The translations under genes and the position numbers were made by a program. This document shows positions 33,201 to 46,440 of a stretch of 64,000 bases of DNA, piece after piece; position 1 is the first letter of the stretch, and each line of letters begins with the position of its first letter. The notes beneath the pieces are model-generated. The model made no database searches. It worked only from the letters and a program-made list of their open reading frames with translations, and was not told the DNA's origin. Location of the stretch: assembly GCA_036873755.1 (NCBI GenBank), contig JAVTVY010020342.1:1-64000 (forward strand), written 5' to 3'. The DNA comes from Hanleya hanleyi. Lineage: Eukaryota; Mollusca; Polyplacophora; Lepidopleurida; Hanleyidae.

Positions 33201-36200
33201 TCAACTATACTATCATATATGGTACTAATCAACTATACGATCATATATGGTACTAATCAACTATACGATCATATATGGTACTAATCAACTATACGATCAT
33301 ATATGGTACTAATCAACTATACGATCATATATGGTACTAATCCACTATACGATCATATATGGTACTAATCAACTATACGATCATATATGGTACTAATCAA
33401 CTATACGATCATATATGGTACTAATCCACTATACGATCATATATGGTACTAATCCACTGTACGATCATATATGGTACTAATCAACTGTACGATCATATAT
33501 GGTACTAATCAACTGTACGATCATATATGGTACTAATCAACTATACGATCATATATGGTACTAATCCACTATACGATCATATATGGTACTAATCCACTAT
33601 ACGATCATATATGGTACTAATCCACTATACGATCATATATGGTACTAATCAACTATACGATCATATATGGTACTAATCAACTATACGATCATATATGGTA
33701 CTAATCAACTATACGATCATATATGGTACTAATCAACTATACGATCATATATGGTACTAATCAACTATACGATCATATATGGTACTAATCAACTATACGA
33801 TCATATATGGTACTAATCAACTATACGATCATATATGGTACTAATCAACTATACGATCATATATGGTACTAATCAACTATACGATCATATATGGTACTAA
33901 TCAACTATACGATCATATATGGTACTAATCAACTATACGATCATATATGGTACTAATCAACTATACGATCATATATGGTACTAATCAACTATACGATCAT
34001 ATATGGTACTAATCCACTATACGATCATATATGGTACTAATCCACTATACGATCATATATGGTACTAATCAACTATACGATCATATATGGTACTAATCCA
34101 CTATACGATCATATATGGTACTAATCAACTATACGATCACATATGGTACTAATCAACTATACGATCACATATGGTACTAATCAACTATACGATCACATAT
34201 GGTACTAATCAACTATACGATCATATATGGTACTAATCAACTATACGATCATATATGGTACTAATCAACTATACGATCATATATGGTACTAATCAACTAT
34301 ACGATCATATATGGTACTAATCAACTATACGATCATATATGGTACTAATCAACTATACGATCATATATGGTACTAATCCACTATACGATCATATATGGTA
34401 CTAATCCACTATACGATCATATATGGTACTAATCCACTATACGATCATATATGGTACTAATCAACTATACGATCACATATGGTACTAATCCACTATACGA
34501 TCACATATGGTACTAATCAACTATACGATCACATATGGTACTAATCAACTATACGATCACATATGGTACTAATCAACTATACGATCACATATGGTACTAA
34601 TCAACTATACGATCATATATGGTACTAATCAACTATACGATCATATATGGTACTAATCAACTATACGATCATATATGGTACTAATCAACTATACGATCAT
34701 ATATGGTACTAACCAACTATACGATCATATATGGTACTAACCAACTATACGATCATATATGGTACTAACCAACTATACGATCATATATGGTACTAATCAA
34801 CTATACGATCATATATGGTACTAATCAACTATACGATCATATATGGTACTAATCAACTATACGATCATATATGGTACTAATCAACTATACGATCATATAT
34901 GGTACTAATCAACTATACGACCATATATGGTACTAATCAACTATACGATCATATATGGTACTAATCAACTATACGATCATATATGGTACTAATCAACTAT
35001 ACGATCATATATGGTACTAATCAGCTATACGATCATATATGGTACTAATCAACTATACGATCACATATGGTACTAATCAACTATACGATCACATATGGTA
35101 CTAATCAACTATACGATCACATATGGTACTAATCAACTATACGATCATATATGGTACTAATCAACTATACGATCATATATGGTACTAATCAACTATACGA
35201 TCATATATGGTACTAATCAACTATACGATCATATATGGTACTAATCAACTATACGATCATATATGGTACTAATCAACTATACGATCATATATGGTACTAA
35301 CCAACTATACGATCATATATGGTACTAACCAACTATACGATCATATATGGTACTAACCAACTATACGATCATATATGGTACTAATCAACTATACGATCAT
35401 ATATGGTACTAATCAACTATACGATCATATATGGTACTAATCAACTATACGATCATATATGGTACTAATCAACTATACGATCATATATGGTACTAATCAA
35501 CTATACGATCATATATGGTACTAATCAACTATACGACCATATATGGTACGAATCAACTATACGACCATATATGGTACGAATCAACTATACGATCATATAT
35601 GGTACTAATCAACTATACGACCATATATGGTACTAATCAACTATACGACCATATATGGTACTAATCAACTATACGATCATATATGGTACTAATCAACTAT
35701 ACGATCATATATGGTACTAATCAACTATACGATCATATATGGTACTAATCAACTATACGATCATATATGATACTAATCAACTATACGATCATATATGGTA
35801 CTAATCAACTATACGATCATATATGGTACTAATCAACTATACGATCATATATGGTACTAATCAACTATACGACCATATATGGTACTAATCAACTATACGA
35901 TCATATATGGTACTAATCAACTATACGATCATATATGGTACTAATCAACTATACGATCATATATGGTACTAATCAACTATACGATCATATATGGTACTAA
36001 TCAACTATACGATCATATATGGTACTAATCAACTATACGATCATATATGGTACTAATCAACTATACGATCATATATGGTACTAATCCACTATACGATCAT
36101 ATATGGTACTAATCCACTATACGATCATATATGGTACTAATCCACTATACGATCATATATGGTACTAATCAACTATACGATCATATATGGTACTAATCAA

Positions 36201-36418
36201 CTATACGATCATATATGGTACTAATCAACTATACGATCATATATGGTACTAATCAACTATACGATCATATATGGTACTAATCAACTATACGATCATATAT
36301 GGTACTAATCAACTATACGATCATATATGGTACTAATCAACTATACGATCATATATGGTACTAATCAACTATACGATCATATATGGTACTAATCAACTAT
36401 ACGATCATATATGGTACC
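33201..36418. repeat. 28 bp satellite array, ~115 units (3.2 kb)
   Basis: This is a continuous head-to-tail array with core CGATCATATATGGTACTAAT, phase-checked at 28 bp. Units differ at a few positions: 'aatcAact' or 'aatcCact', 'gatcaTat' or 'gatcaCat', 'gAtcat' or 'gaCcat', 'aaTc' or 'aaCc'. Identical variants occur in runs of three to five, which shows local amplification. The CACAT-then-AACC block order recurs about 588 bp apart (21 units): AACC triplets at 34711-34767 and 35299-35355. The last unit degrades at 36410-36440. The array has stops in every frame and is non-coding. Confidence 0.98.
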
Positions 36419-39400
36419 AATATTAGCTATTCGATGATATGAATACATGAATGCAGACAAACTCTGCCTTTGTGCGTGGCAAGAAAAAAACACTATTCGA
36501 ATATGGCGCGACGAATATATTGTATTTGGGACCTAATACTTTCACAATAAATACGTTTCACGATTGAAGATTAGAAAACAGTCTAACTCGGACTATATCG
36601 GACTGCGACAGCCACGTATATATACCCCTATTCTCAGGTTGGAGACATCTGTATTTGACCACTTCCACTATGCGCAAATGAACGTGGGGATATCACGAGA
36701 CAGTGCTCAAGAATTTAGGCGGCAAATACGAAAGATACCTCACTGACCGTTAAAACGTTTCACCACATCTCGAAATAAACAAACAGTTTGCTATTCGCGT
36801 GTGTTAACAAGGAAATACAAGAGACGTTCTATCTCATAACATTACCTTTTTGACACAGTTCGCAGTAACGTGGATGTTAAGCTGGAACTTGTTCACTATG
36901 CTATTCCAAACCTTTCTCGTGCACTCGGGATATTTGCTGCTGCTCGGCTGATTTTCGCTTTCCGAATTTTCTAAGGATTAAAATATCCCACAAAACTAAT
37001 CCCTGTAACGATACTTGATGATACATTTGGAAATTCCTACAAACTATCGCGTATATTTGTTCAACAATTTCAGGGAGGGAAGCTCCCGTCCTCCATATCA
37101 GCCATTAGATAATGTCTCTTTATGTTTTTGAGAAAGATTACACCAAAAAATCCAGTGCGAAAACTGTCGTCATTTAGTTATATATCACAAAAGATTCATT
37201 CAGTTGTTTAACAGGCTTGACATATTTTAAAACAAGTTTCTTTTAAGAGAATTATTCTTTCATCAAACTGAACTGTGCTAGCGAAAGGCGAGGGCGATGA
37301 AACATTTCAAAGAAATTTCTGCAAGGTTATCTCAAGAATGAACGCTCAACAGAACGGTTGTTTCTTCACGAACAAAAACAGGCTATGTCAACGGGTGCTT
37401 CTGATATTATTTTCTCAAGAACATGAGAAATTGGTCGAGGTGAGGTAATTGGAACAGCGGATAGTAAAATATTGACAAGTTCAGTGGGAAGGGACAAGAA
37501 CACCTCGGGATCAAAGGCTTTAAGAGCCATTTCAGGAATAAAGGAATTTTGTCTAGTCAATGTAACTTGGGCCAAAAGTAATAAGCGCTGGACACATTGA
37601 GGCGCTAGATGTATTTGCTAAACCGTCTCAGAGACACTGCCCATCGCTTTACATTATATGAGCGCATTGTGACAACTGTTGTCCCGTGGGTGTTATGAAG
37701 TACAAGTAGACACAAATCCATCCTGATTTGAAGATTAAGTCCTTGATATAAGGGGACTCATAGAATGTCCATACCTAAAGCCAGAAGAATATACGATTTT
37801 ATGAGACATTTGATTACAGTGGTCTAATACAGCAGATAGAATTGATATATGGTGTTTCTCATTGATGAGATCACTTGTTATAAACACCAGCTTCTAAAGT
37901 CATCAAAGATCCTCCTCTTTGATTATAAGATGACAATCTAGAAAGTTCCCCTTGACGTGTTATAGTGTGTCAGTGGCGCTGACCTATCCACAGACATGCA
38001 TGAAAAGCACAACCGATATTGTTCTCTGGGGTCAACTTCAAATCACGAGTAAAAAATGTATCGACTTTCTTGATTTATTGCAGAAATCCAGACAAGTCTC
38101 CCTGTTCACGACAAGAAATCATATTATACGGCTAATATTGATGAAGACCTCGCTTAAGAAATGCCAACGGAATCGTGAAGGGTGTTGGCTGTGTGAAATC
38201 GAAACAGGCATACCAAAGTGGTCGCATGAACACTCTCCATCAAAGAGAACAACCTTGTTGACATCCCGCAAAGAATAAATATAGAAATATTTTGACGATA
38301 TTTGGCTTCTTAACAGCGCAAGTATCATGCTCAAGCATAATATTTCTGAGAGGGAAATCACAAAACTTTGCCCTTGTGAAATACTTAAACTAATTTCGAT
38401 ATTGTGTCACCGCCGTCAGTATGTGACGCCTAATTACAGTCAAAAATCTTCTTGTTTCCGGACAAAAAGATGACTGGCAACTTTTCTAAGGAAGCATAGT
38501 CATATCACTAAGGTGTAGCGGTTTGTGTAATTCCGCGTTGATGTGGCGTATCCAGGAAGGAGAATAATTAGTTACCGACAGTCATCCATAACTGTAATTA
38601 CACACACGCACATGTGATACAGATGTTTCCAGGAGATTTTTTTCTGTAAATAGCTCGTATCGTATTGAACCACGTTTTGGATAAAAACCGTTTTAGCCAC
38701 ATAATCACGGAATACGCCCAAACCCATGAACAAGCGATGGCGACTCATCAAAAGCCACCCAACATGATATGAAGAGCTTTCTGTATAAAGTGTTAAACTG
38801 TTGCTCAATTCGTTCGAAATCTGCATATCAAAATATATATATATTTTTCATGATTCGAAAATATATATATTGTTATTCCATGTATTGTAATCAACGACTA
38901 TTCAAGAAAAGAGAGCAGCAATAAAACGTATTAGTTCCAGTTTCTGGTGGTATGAAAAGACACAAATCCGAAGAAACTTTCAGAGCAATCATTTATTTTA
39001 TGTTTTTATCACTATTTTGAGTAATACGATTTCGTTTAAAATACAGGTAGACTTTCAAATGCTTTTGGAAAGAGTCATCGAATTATTGTGATCAAATCTT
39101 CACCAACGATCAGTATGCTTCCATATATTGATTATATAATTACCATGTATCTGAATACCCAGTGAATAACGATCGAATATGTCAATCCTATAATTTATAT
39201 TAATGCCGATGAATTGGTGCTGGGGTCAAGGCCAGAGCAATTTAACTGCGTTTCTTATCTCTCTATGAGTAATTTATCCACTGGATGAAATTCCATCACC
39301 AGATTTTCGAATCGACCGAGCACAGAATTTAATTCCATTTGCCCGCAAATACATCAACACTTAGCAGCGTGGCTTCAACCCACAGAAATAAATCAAGTTG

Positions 39401-39748
39401 AGGTTGATCGGAATTCAGATCAACTGATAAATGTATTTAAGATGTGACTACAGTGAGATCTAACGACGCTACAACGATGGATATTAGAACCAACTGACAA
39501 TGGGCCGCATCTTGTACTGATTGGCCTGTTTAAGTTTCCAGAACAGTCGTTTACCAGATCAGTCCTACCAATCAGGAAACTGAGCCCTTCTACTCCCGCT
39601 CTTATATCACATAGATATAAATCTAAATGTACCGAGAATTCGTGCGAATTCATACATAGTTCATATAAGTATTAAACCTGCTTCTTCGATTGTATCAAAA
39701 CCAGCTATTAATTCTTATGCACCTGTCTATCATCAATACGGATTTTGC
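36419..39748. other. Long stretch without recognised gene
   Basis: About 3.3 kb of unique AT-rich sequence. An (AT)n-rich patch lies at 38827-38870. The largest frame (37952-38278 plus, 108 codons) has no recognisable domain and overlaps a minus-strand frame. The 37366-37575 minus-strand frame is similarly unsupported. Confidence 0.5.
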
Positions 39749-40300
39749 CATATATGTACGTTCCCATACAGTAATCTCCCCATATATGTACATTCTCATA
39801 AAGTAATCTCTGCATATATGTACGTTCCCATACAGTATTCTTTCCATAGATGTACATTCCCATGCATTAATATCTCCATATATGAACATTCGCATAAAGT
39901 AACTCTCCATATAAATACATTTCCATACAGCAATCTTTCCATATATGCATATTCCCATAAAGTAATCTCTTTATATATGTATATTCCCATAAAGTTATCT
40001 CTCCATATATGTACATTCCCATATACTAATCTCTCCATATACATGTAAGTACTTTCCAATACAGTAACCTCTCCATATATGTACATTCCAATACAGTAAT
40101 CTCTCCATATATGTACATTCCAATACAGTAATTTCTCCATATATGTACATTCCAATACAGTAATCTCTCCATATATGTACATTCCAATACAGTAATCTCT
40201 CCATATATGTACATTCCAATACAGTAATCTCTCCATATATGTACATTCAAATACAGTAATCTCTCCATATATGTACATTCCAATACAGTAATCTCTCCAT
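39749..40300. repeat. 32 bp minisatellite, ~17 units
   Basis: The core is CATATATGTACATTCCAATA, followed by 'cagtaatctct'. Units in the left half (39749-40040) are diverged. Units from about 40073 to 40300 are nearly identical, so homogenisation was active on the right side. All three minus-strand frames are open through much of the array (the longest, 39796-40278, has 160 codons and repeats MYIYGEITVLECTYMERLLY). This follows from a 32 bp unit that lacks stops on that strand. A real protein is unlikely because indels of one or two bases occur in the left half. Confidence 0.95.
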
Positions 40301-40874
40301 GTTTATTTAAATTCCAATTTCCCAGTATACACTGTATGTAATAACCATATTCGTGTCATAAATTATATTTTGACAAAAGTAACTGTTTACTCGTCGAGAT
40401 CGAACTGCCAGTCCCCGTAGAAAGGATGCAAGAACATGTACAGTATTCCTAAACTGAACTTATCGTTCCTTAATGTGAGTTACATGTATACGAGTTGCAA
40501 AAGAAATAGAAAATCCAATAGTTCGAAATTAATATAGAAGACACTGAACAGACCCTAGTTCCTCTGGGAGCATGGGGAATTCTCCTAAAGCAATGCCCGC
40601 ATGCCAATATCGCATTTCTCAGTATAACCTCGATGTACCAGTATTGATCTATTGTTGTACGAGACTTTCGGAGGCTTCAAGTTCAGGAATTTCATACTGT
40701 TTGTTATCCACAATGACATATGGCTATATTTATTGCGTTGCGTTTAGCTACGGTTATTGTTCTTTTGTTGGGACTGACATTATGGTGGCCACCTTGTAGT
40801 TAATTGATGTTTTTTTCTACCTATTTGCAACTACTTAAAAATATCACAAATTTGGATCTTCCCCATACAAGCAG
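40301..40874. other. Possible upstream region of the candidate secreted-peptide gene
   Basis: Unique sequence. A 75-codon plus-strand frame (40572-40799) has no known domain. AT-rich 'cttaaaaatatcac' about 40 bp before the candidate start at 40875 could serve as a weak TATA-like element. Confidence 0.3.
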
Positions 40875-41365
40875 ATGAAGACCGTGCTGATTTCTGCGTG
40901 TATCTTCTTACTGCAGGTGAGAAACATTATAAGCATAGAGACGGGAAAAACTGACATTCACAGCGACAGCCTAGAGGAGTTTCCCTCTGACTTAACTGGA
41001 CTTAACTCATGCCTGCTGTCAAAAACCCGGATATTACTACGAGGAGCAGAGCCGTGTGTGTGAGAAACGCGACACCTTGCTTCACAGACGGATACAATGA
41101 CGTCCTATTATAGTATTAGTTGGCTATGTAAGACTGCTCTCACGATTTCAGATAACTTGTTTCCCCTAATGCTCTGACCTGGTTATCCCTCTGGTCAATC
41201 ACAAATTTTAAATGACTTTGCTATTTCCTCGAATGCCTGCTTTATTGCTGTCAGCTGATTTCATCTCCTGTATTATTTCAGATCGATGCGGCCGCAATTA
41301 TACGGGATGACCGGTTGACCCCTGACCAGGAATTTGGCCATATGTCCTGGATTATTTTAGCTTAA
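40875..41365 (+). CDS. Candidate two-exon small secreted peptide
   Basis: Exon 1 (40875-40916) encodes MKTVLISACIFLLQ and ends CAG, followed directly by a consensus donor GTGAGA. A 365 bp intron ends with the pyrimidine-rich 'ctcctgtattatttcag' (AG at 41280-41281). Exon 2 (41282-41365) continues in phase 0 as IDAAAIIRDDRLT, then PDQEFGHMSWIILA and TAA. The joined N-terminus has the shape of a signal peptide: Lys, hydrophobic core, then an AAA cleavage site created across the splice junction. The mature part would be about 22 residues, has no cysteine and no dibasic site, and matches no family I know. Unspliced, the frame reads on to 41063. The start context has C at -3 and no close AATAAA was seen. 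It could be chance. Confidence 0.35.
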
Positions 41366-42935
41366 AGCGTCGAACTGACCAGCACAACTGAGTAACACAG
41401 TCATCTTGTAAACAATGCATGGTGTAGCCATCTTCAATATTTACACCTCTCTGTAAATAGGAGTAGAGTATACGTGTATATGGACGTGTATATGGACGTG
41501 TATATGTACGTGTATATGGACGTGTATATGTACGTGTATATGGACGTAATTTTCACATTCTTATCTTTGAAATAAGAAAAGGTTCAGCAAGGCTCCACTC
41601 ATTTTGAACGAAACAATTTGCTTTCAGCAGCGAAACATGGTCCAGTAAACTAACTGACAGATATGGCATTAGCGGCAAACTATATAACAATGTCGTTAGT
41701 AATTATGAAGTAAATGAGAGGAGTCAATGTATTCCTGCAGTCCTCAAACCACCATCACCTCGAGATAGAGGCTTTCACACATGGCACTAATACTCCAGTG
41801 AATTACTACTATGCTGTTATGTAAAACTACGGTCCTTCTCAACAACTGATACCGTATGGACTGTCACTCAACACTAACAATAACGCAATATAAACCTATA
41901 AACCACACATCTTGCCATTGACTACTGTCAACCCTAATTACAAGCGTTACATCGGAGTGGGCAAAATAATACATGAATGACTCATATGCATTTACCGTTG
42001 TCGTGTTGCTCATACATTTTTAATCTATCCAAAAGTGAGCCCTAAGTTTGACAGTATTGATAAGTTGAACCCATCCGCTTCTACTTATTTCGCTGACAAA
42101 TTACAGGAAAAACCCGCTTCATTAATTCCAGATACTGGTGCTATTTTTAGTCTTCTACATCTGTCAGAACTGAGAAAGGGAATACAAATTTATCAAAATC
42201 GATGTAATATCACTATATAAAAAACATGTATGCGCCGTCACGCTGGCTGTACATGTATATAATGTTCTGCTGGCCGAGTTCCAGTATTGAACAATATACT
42301 GGAATTGGTTTTGGACGTTTTACTCTTCTTACGTTGATTGTTTGTTAACCTGGTATCTGACAAGTTGATCTGATACAGTTTATCCCGTTCAGTCTATACC
42401 CGAATGGTGTACACTCTATATCACAGAGTGACAGTGAAATGCTTCAGAACAGTGATACATGTACACGGAGATATTTCTTAGGAAAAAAAAAACAGGCCTT
42501 GTGGGGAGTATCCGATCTTAGAACGGCTCCATCTAGACACTCAGTGCCAGAGTCGGCACAAAGCAGTTTGGGGAAGTGCAGAGAATAAATTGCCATCATC
42601 TTTCACGAGAGAACCGATCAATATATGCCCCTAGTTTGTACATTACCAAAATCTCTAAATGTAATTGTATTGTCAGTTCTCAGGAAATACTTGGATCTCG
42701 CTGAATGTATCTCTTCTGAGATTGGAACGGACACGGTATGAATACTAACCAGGGTGGGAATGGTTCGTTCAAGTCAAACATCTAATCCTTCAAAATCATT
42801 CACAGGAGTATGACTTCCCTCTAGAATTACATCTCCATAAACTATGTGTTGCAGAAGTATTATGTACTAGTTTTTTAACAGAACAAAAAACGCTGCAAAG
42901 AGGAATATTATGGTGCGTAATAGTGTACGATGAGC
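41366..42935. other. No recognised gene
   Basis: Unique sequence except for the 12 bp array at 41469-41548. A 61-codon plus-strand frame (42035-42220) is unsupported. Confidence 0.5.
41469..41548. repeat. 12 bp tandem repeat
   Basis: About six copies of GTATATGGACGT with GTATATGTACGT variants. Confidence 0.92.
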
Positions 42936-43096
42936 CATACAAACCGTCACGGGCACATACAAACCGTCACGGTCACATACAAACCGTCACGGTCACATGA
43001 CGTGACGCACGGGTAGGCATACAAACCGTCACGGTCACATGGAGGCATACAAACCGTCACGGTCACATGGAGGCATAAAACCGTCACGGTCACATG
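42936..43096. repeat. CATACAAACCGTCACGGTCA repeat, 6 units
   Basis: Units start at 42936, 42956 and 42976 (20 bp period), then at 43018, 43046 and 43074 (28 bp period, with 'catggagg' between). The two spacings are separated by 'catgacgtgacgcacgggta'. The words CGTCACGGTCAC and CACATGACGTGACG give several overlapping inverted half-sites. Confidence 0.92.
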
Positions 43097-43966
43097 CCAC
43101 CCACTTCGACGCTGGCGTTTGTTTCGTCAAATGGTGGCACAATCATGTCCACTTAGCTTCCTGCAGTATTTCATGCTATGTTCCTGTTCATGACATATCT
43201 TGTACACAGGCGAGCATGAGTCAATAATGGGGACAAATGGCACCAAAATATAGTTCTGTGTCACCGAAATGAAAGATGATCTATGACATCATCAGGCGTG
43301 TCTCATTAGCGGGTCAATGTGTTCATTCATCGCTGATGTCATGACAATAATGATAATCAGATATGCCATTACGGAGTGGACAATGAAGTTCTTTTTTATG
43401 TACGTAAATTATTTTGTCGGATTAACAATGAGCTACATTGTCATGTTAGAGTTTCTACCATTGATGCCGAACACGCCCAATTCATCCTGCCTTTCAGTCA
43501 GTTAACCACTGGTTGATGAAGATCGCATACGACAGCATATGGGCCAACACTTTGATTTATGATGCTAATATATCGAACTAATCCTCTTAAATTCTTTGGG
43601 TTTTTTCAGAAGAACAGACATTCGGGTAATTATGTCGAAGCAAGATATGTTTTGCTAAAAGGAGATAAGACCCACAAACTACCCTGGTCAATAAACGATA
43701 GAAGATTCCCAAGATCTGCCCACGGCGCCTTGGCAGCGACCAAAATTCAATAACGTTTCTTTAAACGTACTTCTCGACATCGTCGTTTTTCACAAAGAAA
43801 CAGACATGAGCGATATTGCTGGACTGCACGGTCATGGTGATTATGCAATGACGATTGTAAGGGTACTGATGATATATACATTATTTAGCCACTGTGTTAC
43901 ATAAATTTTATAAACAATTATTTAACATTAGTATTACTATTTAAATATAGATTATTAGTTTCGTGA
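43097..43966. other. No recognised feature
   Basis: Unique sequence. The frames at 43317-43505 and 43559-43753 (plus) have no recognisable domain. Confidence 0.5.
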
Positions 43967-44672
43967 AAATGAAGAGATACTGTCTGCACACGTCTAACTC
44001 TTACGGTATAGAATTGAATTACAGTATGGTATAATGAAGACATACTGTCTGCACACGTCTAACTCTTACAGTATAGAATTGAATTACAGTATGGTATAAT
44101 GAAGAGATACTGTCTGCACACGTCTAACTCTTACAGTATAGAATTGAATTACAGTATGGTATAATGAAGAGATACTGTCTGCACACGTCTAACTCTTACA
44201 GTATAGAATTGAATTACAGTATGGTATAATGAAGAGGTCCTGTCTGCACACGTCTAACCCTTACAGAGAAGAATTGAATTACAGTACAGTATAATGAAGT
44301 GATACTGTCTGCACGCATCTAACTCTTACGGTATAGAATTGAATTACAGTATAGTATAATGAAGAGATACTGTCTGCACACGTCTAACTCTTACAGTATA
44401 GAATTGAATCACAGTATAGTATAATGAAGAGATACTGTCTGCACACGTCTAACTCTTACAGTATAGAATTGAATTACAGTAGAGTATAATGAAGAGATAC
44501 TGTCTGCACACGTCTAACTCTTACATTATAGAATTGAATTACAGTATAGTATAATGAAGAGATGCCGCCTGCACACGTCTAACTGTTAAGTATAGAATTG
44601 AATTACAGTATAGTATAATGAAGAGATACTGTCTACACACATCTAACTCTTACAGTATAGAATTGAATTTTT
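43967..44672. repeat. 65 bp minisatellite, ~11 units
   Basis: The core is GATACTGTCTGCACACGTCT, followed by 'aactcttacagtatagaatt'. Unit starts are spaced at 65 bp (TGTCTGCACA at 43981, 44046, 44111 and so on). End units are the most diverged, as expected for unequal exchange. Confidence 0.96.
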
Positions 44673-46440
44673 TTATGCTGGATTTGTAGATCTCGGCAGT
44701 TATATTATATTATGGCAAATCTTTTGGAGAAATGACATTGAGTAACCACATCACCTAATTGTAGAATGACAATTCAAAGTAATATAAACCAGTACATATC
44801 GACGTACAGTTCAGTCTGTACACATATGATCACGTATGAGATAGTTAAAGATTGTGACAGACAGCCGGTATGGCTAGGATTTAATGTTTAGCGATGTAAC
44901 ATTACACCTCAATGTCAAACGGTAAAACAGCCGATGTTTTGGAATAATTACCAACTAGGGTATGTCATATGTCCCATAAAATAGCGCAGTAACACCTTTA
45001 CAATATGATAACCTCGGTAGTATCACCTATATATCATGGATGGCGTTGCGTTGGAGTGTATGAGGTGTGGTCAGGTTACTGTACCAATATACGACCAGTT
45101 GGCGTACGTCAGAACTTGCAGCCAAATTTCAACCAGGTATCCTATGATATAAGTGGAAGTATATAGACAAAGGAGAGAAGATTATTGGCTACTGTGATAC
45201 TATTTAATTCTGAACCTGACAAATGGACAGAGAGGGTTTTCTCAATTTCATTTTTTCCCCTCTCCGACGTGCAAAAAGAAAGAGCGGTTCTCAAGTCGAC
45301 TGAGTCCACATGAAAGGAATTCGAGCAAATATTTCGAAAACAAGAAAAGTAAATAGTGAGAAATAAGCGCGAGGTTTGTAAGCCAGTGTAAGACAGTGGT
45401 TTGGGGCGGTGGAGAACTAGCGGAGAATCGATTTGAATGATGTGTACACGAGTATTGTACACATCCCTATGGCTTTGAGTCTTGGATCTTTCGGGCCCGG
45501 ACCAATTCGAATGTCAGCTATGTTTTCTGAAACAACTCCAGAAGATTAGCTGCCTCTGTTTGCTACCAGCTGTATATGCTCATATATAGAATCCGTACCT
45601 AGATTAAGGTTCTATCGGGTATACGAGAACGACAGGCCTCGAGAACAGCAGGACTTTGTTGAGAATACTTGGTGGGAGGGCAGATCGAATTTGGCAAATC
45701 TACCTGAAAACCCTGCACACACCCTTGAGCAAGATTTACTTCAATAGCAAAAGAAATAGAAATATCTACAAAGCAAATACGCACAAGGATTGCGTATAAC
45801 AACGAAACAGGTTGAAGAGTACAACGAAATGTTGAAACACTGTGAAAACATTTTCATGACAAATCAACAGAGGAAACACTTTGAGAAATGGATTGTTCGA
45901 AAGCGTGCAATTAAAAACGTCTTGAAACATACATATTCACTGGCATGGTTCTTGTGGGTGTACAATTGCGCCCTCCACGGGGAGACAGAAATATCAAAGA
46001 TAGCTTAACCGTGAAATATTCCACTTCATTTCCCCATGCACTCTGAGATACCTTCGCTCCTGGTCTCTGTCTATGGAAGAAACTTGTTTAAATAGAACTA
46101 AGAAAATAGAACTGTCCACATACATGTTTCTTCACTGGGCTTACATGTTGTACAACGTCAGAAATGTCTGTCCATTGTGGTTCAGTATATTGGAAAAACC
46201 TGGTTCCAAGTGGGCGTCTTTGTACAGACGTAAATTTTATTCTATTCTAATGTTTAACACATAATCTGATGTTTTCCGCACACCATGAAATGGTCGCAGG
46301 TACTGGGGTTATGTTTATCATGATTTGTGTAACAACGATATCAGGAAAGACGCGATAATGTACAACTGTTGTGAACAGCTCACTATACTTGAACTATGTT
46401 AGCTGTACCTGCCGCTATCCTGTGGAATAAACATTCTCCT
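44673..46440. other. No recognised gene
   Basis: About 1.8 kb of unique sequence. The plus-strand frame at 45790-46008 (72 codons, Lys/Glu-rich around EEYNEMLKHCENIFM) looks more protein-like than most, but it has no ATG at its reported start and no known domain. The frames at 45142-45462 (minus) and 46073-46264 (plus) are unsupported. Confidence 0.45.

Noticed and set aside
33201..36418. CRISPR-like array of direct repeats
   Set aside because: The 28 bp units abut with no spacers. It is a tandem satellite in eukaryotic DNA.
33201..36418. SRF/CArG-box enhancer array
   Set aside because: The consensus has TCATATATGG, one base off a CArG box. Only scattered 'gacc' variants make a perfect site, so this looks incidental.
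37952..38278. 108-codon plus-strand frame
   Set aside because: No domain, overlapped by an opposite-strand frame, no splice or promoter context.
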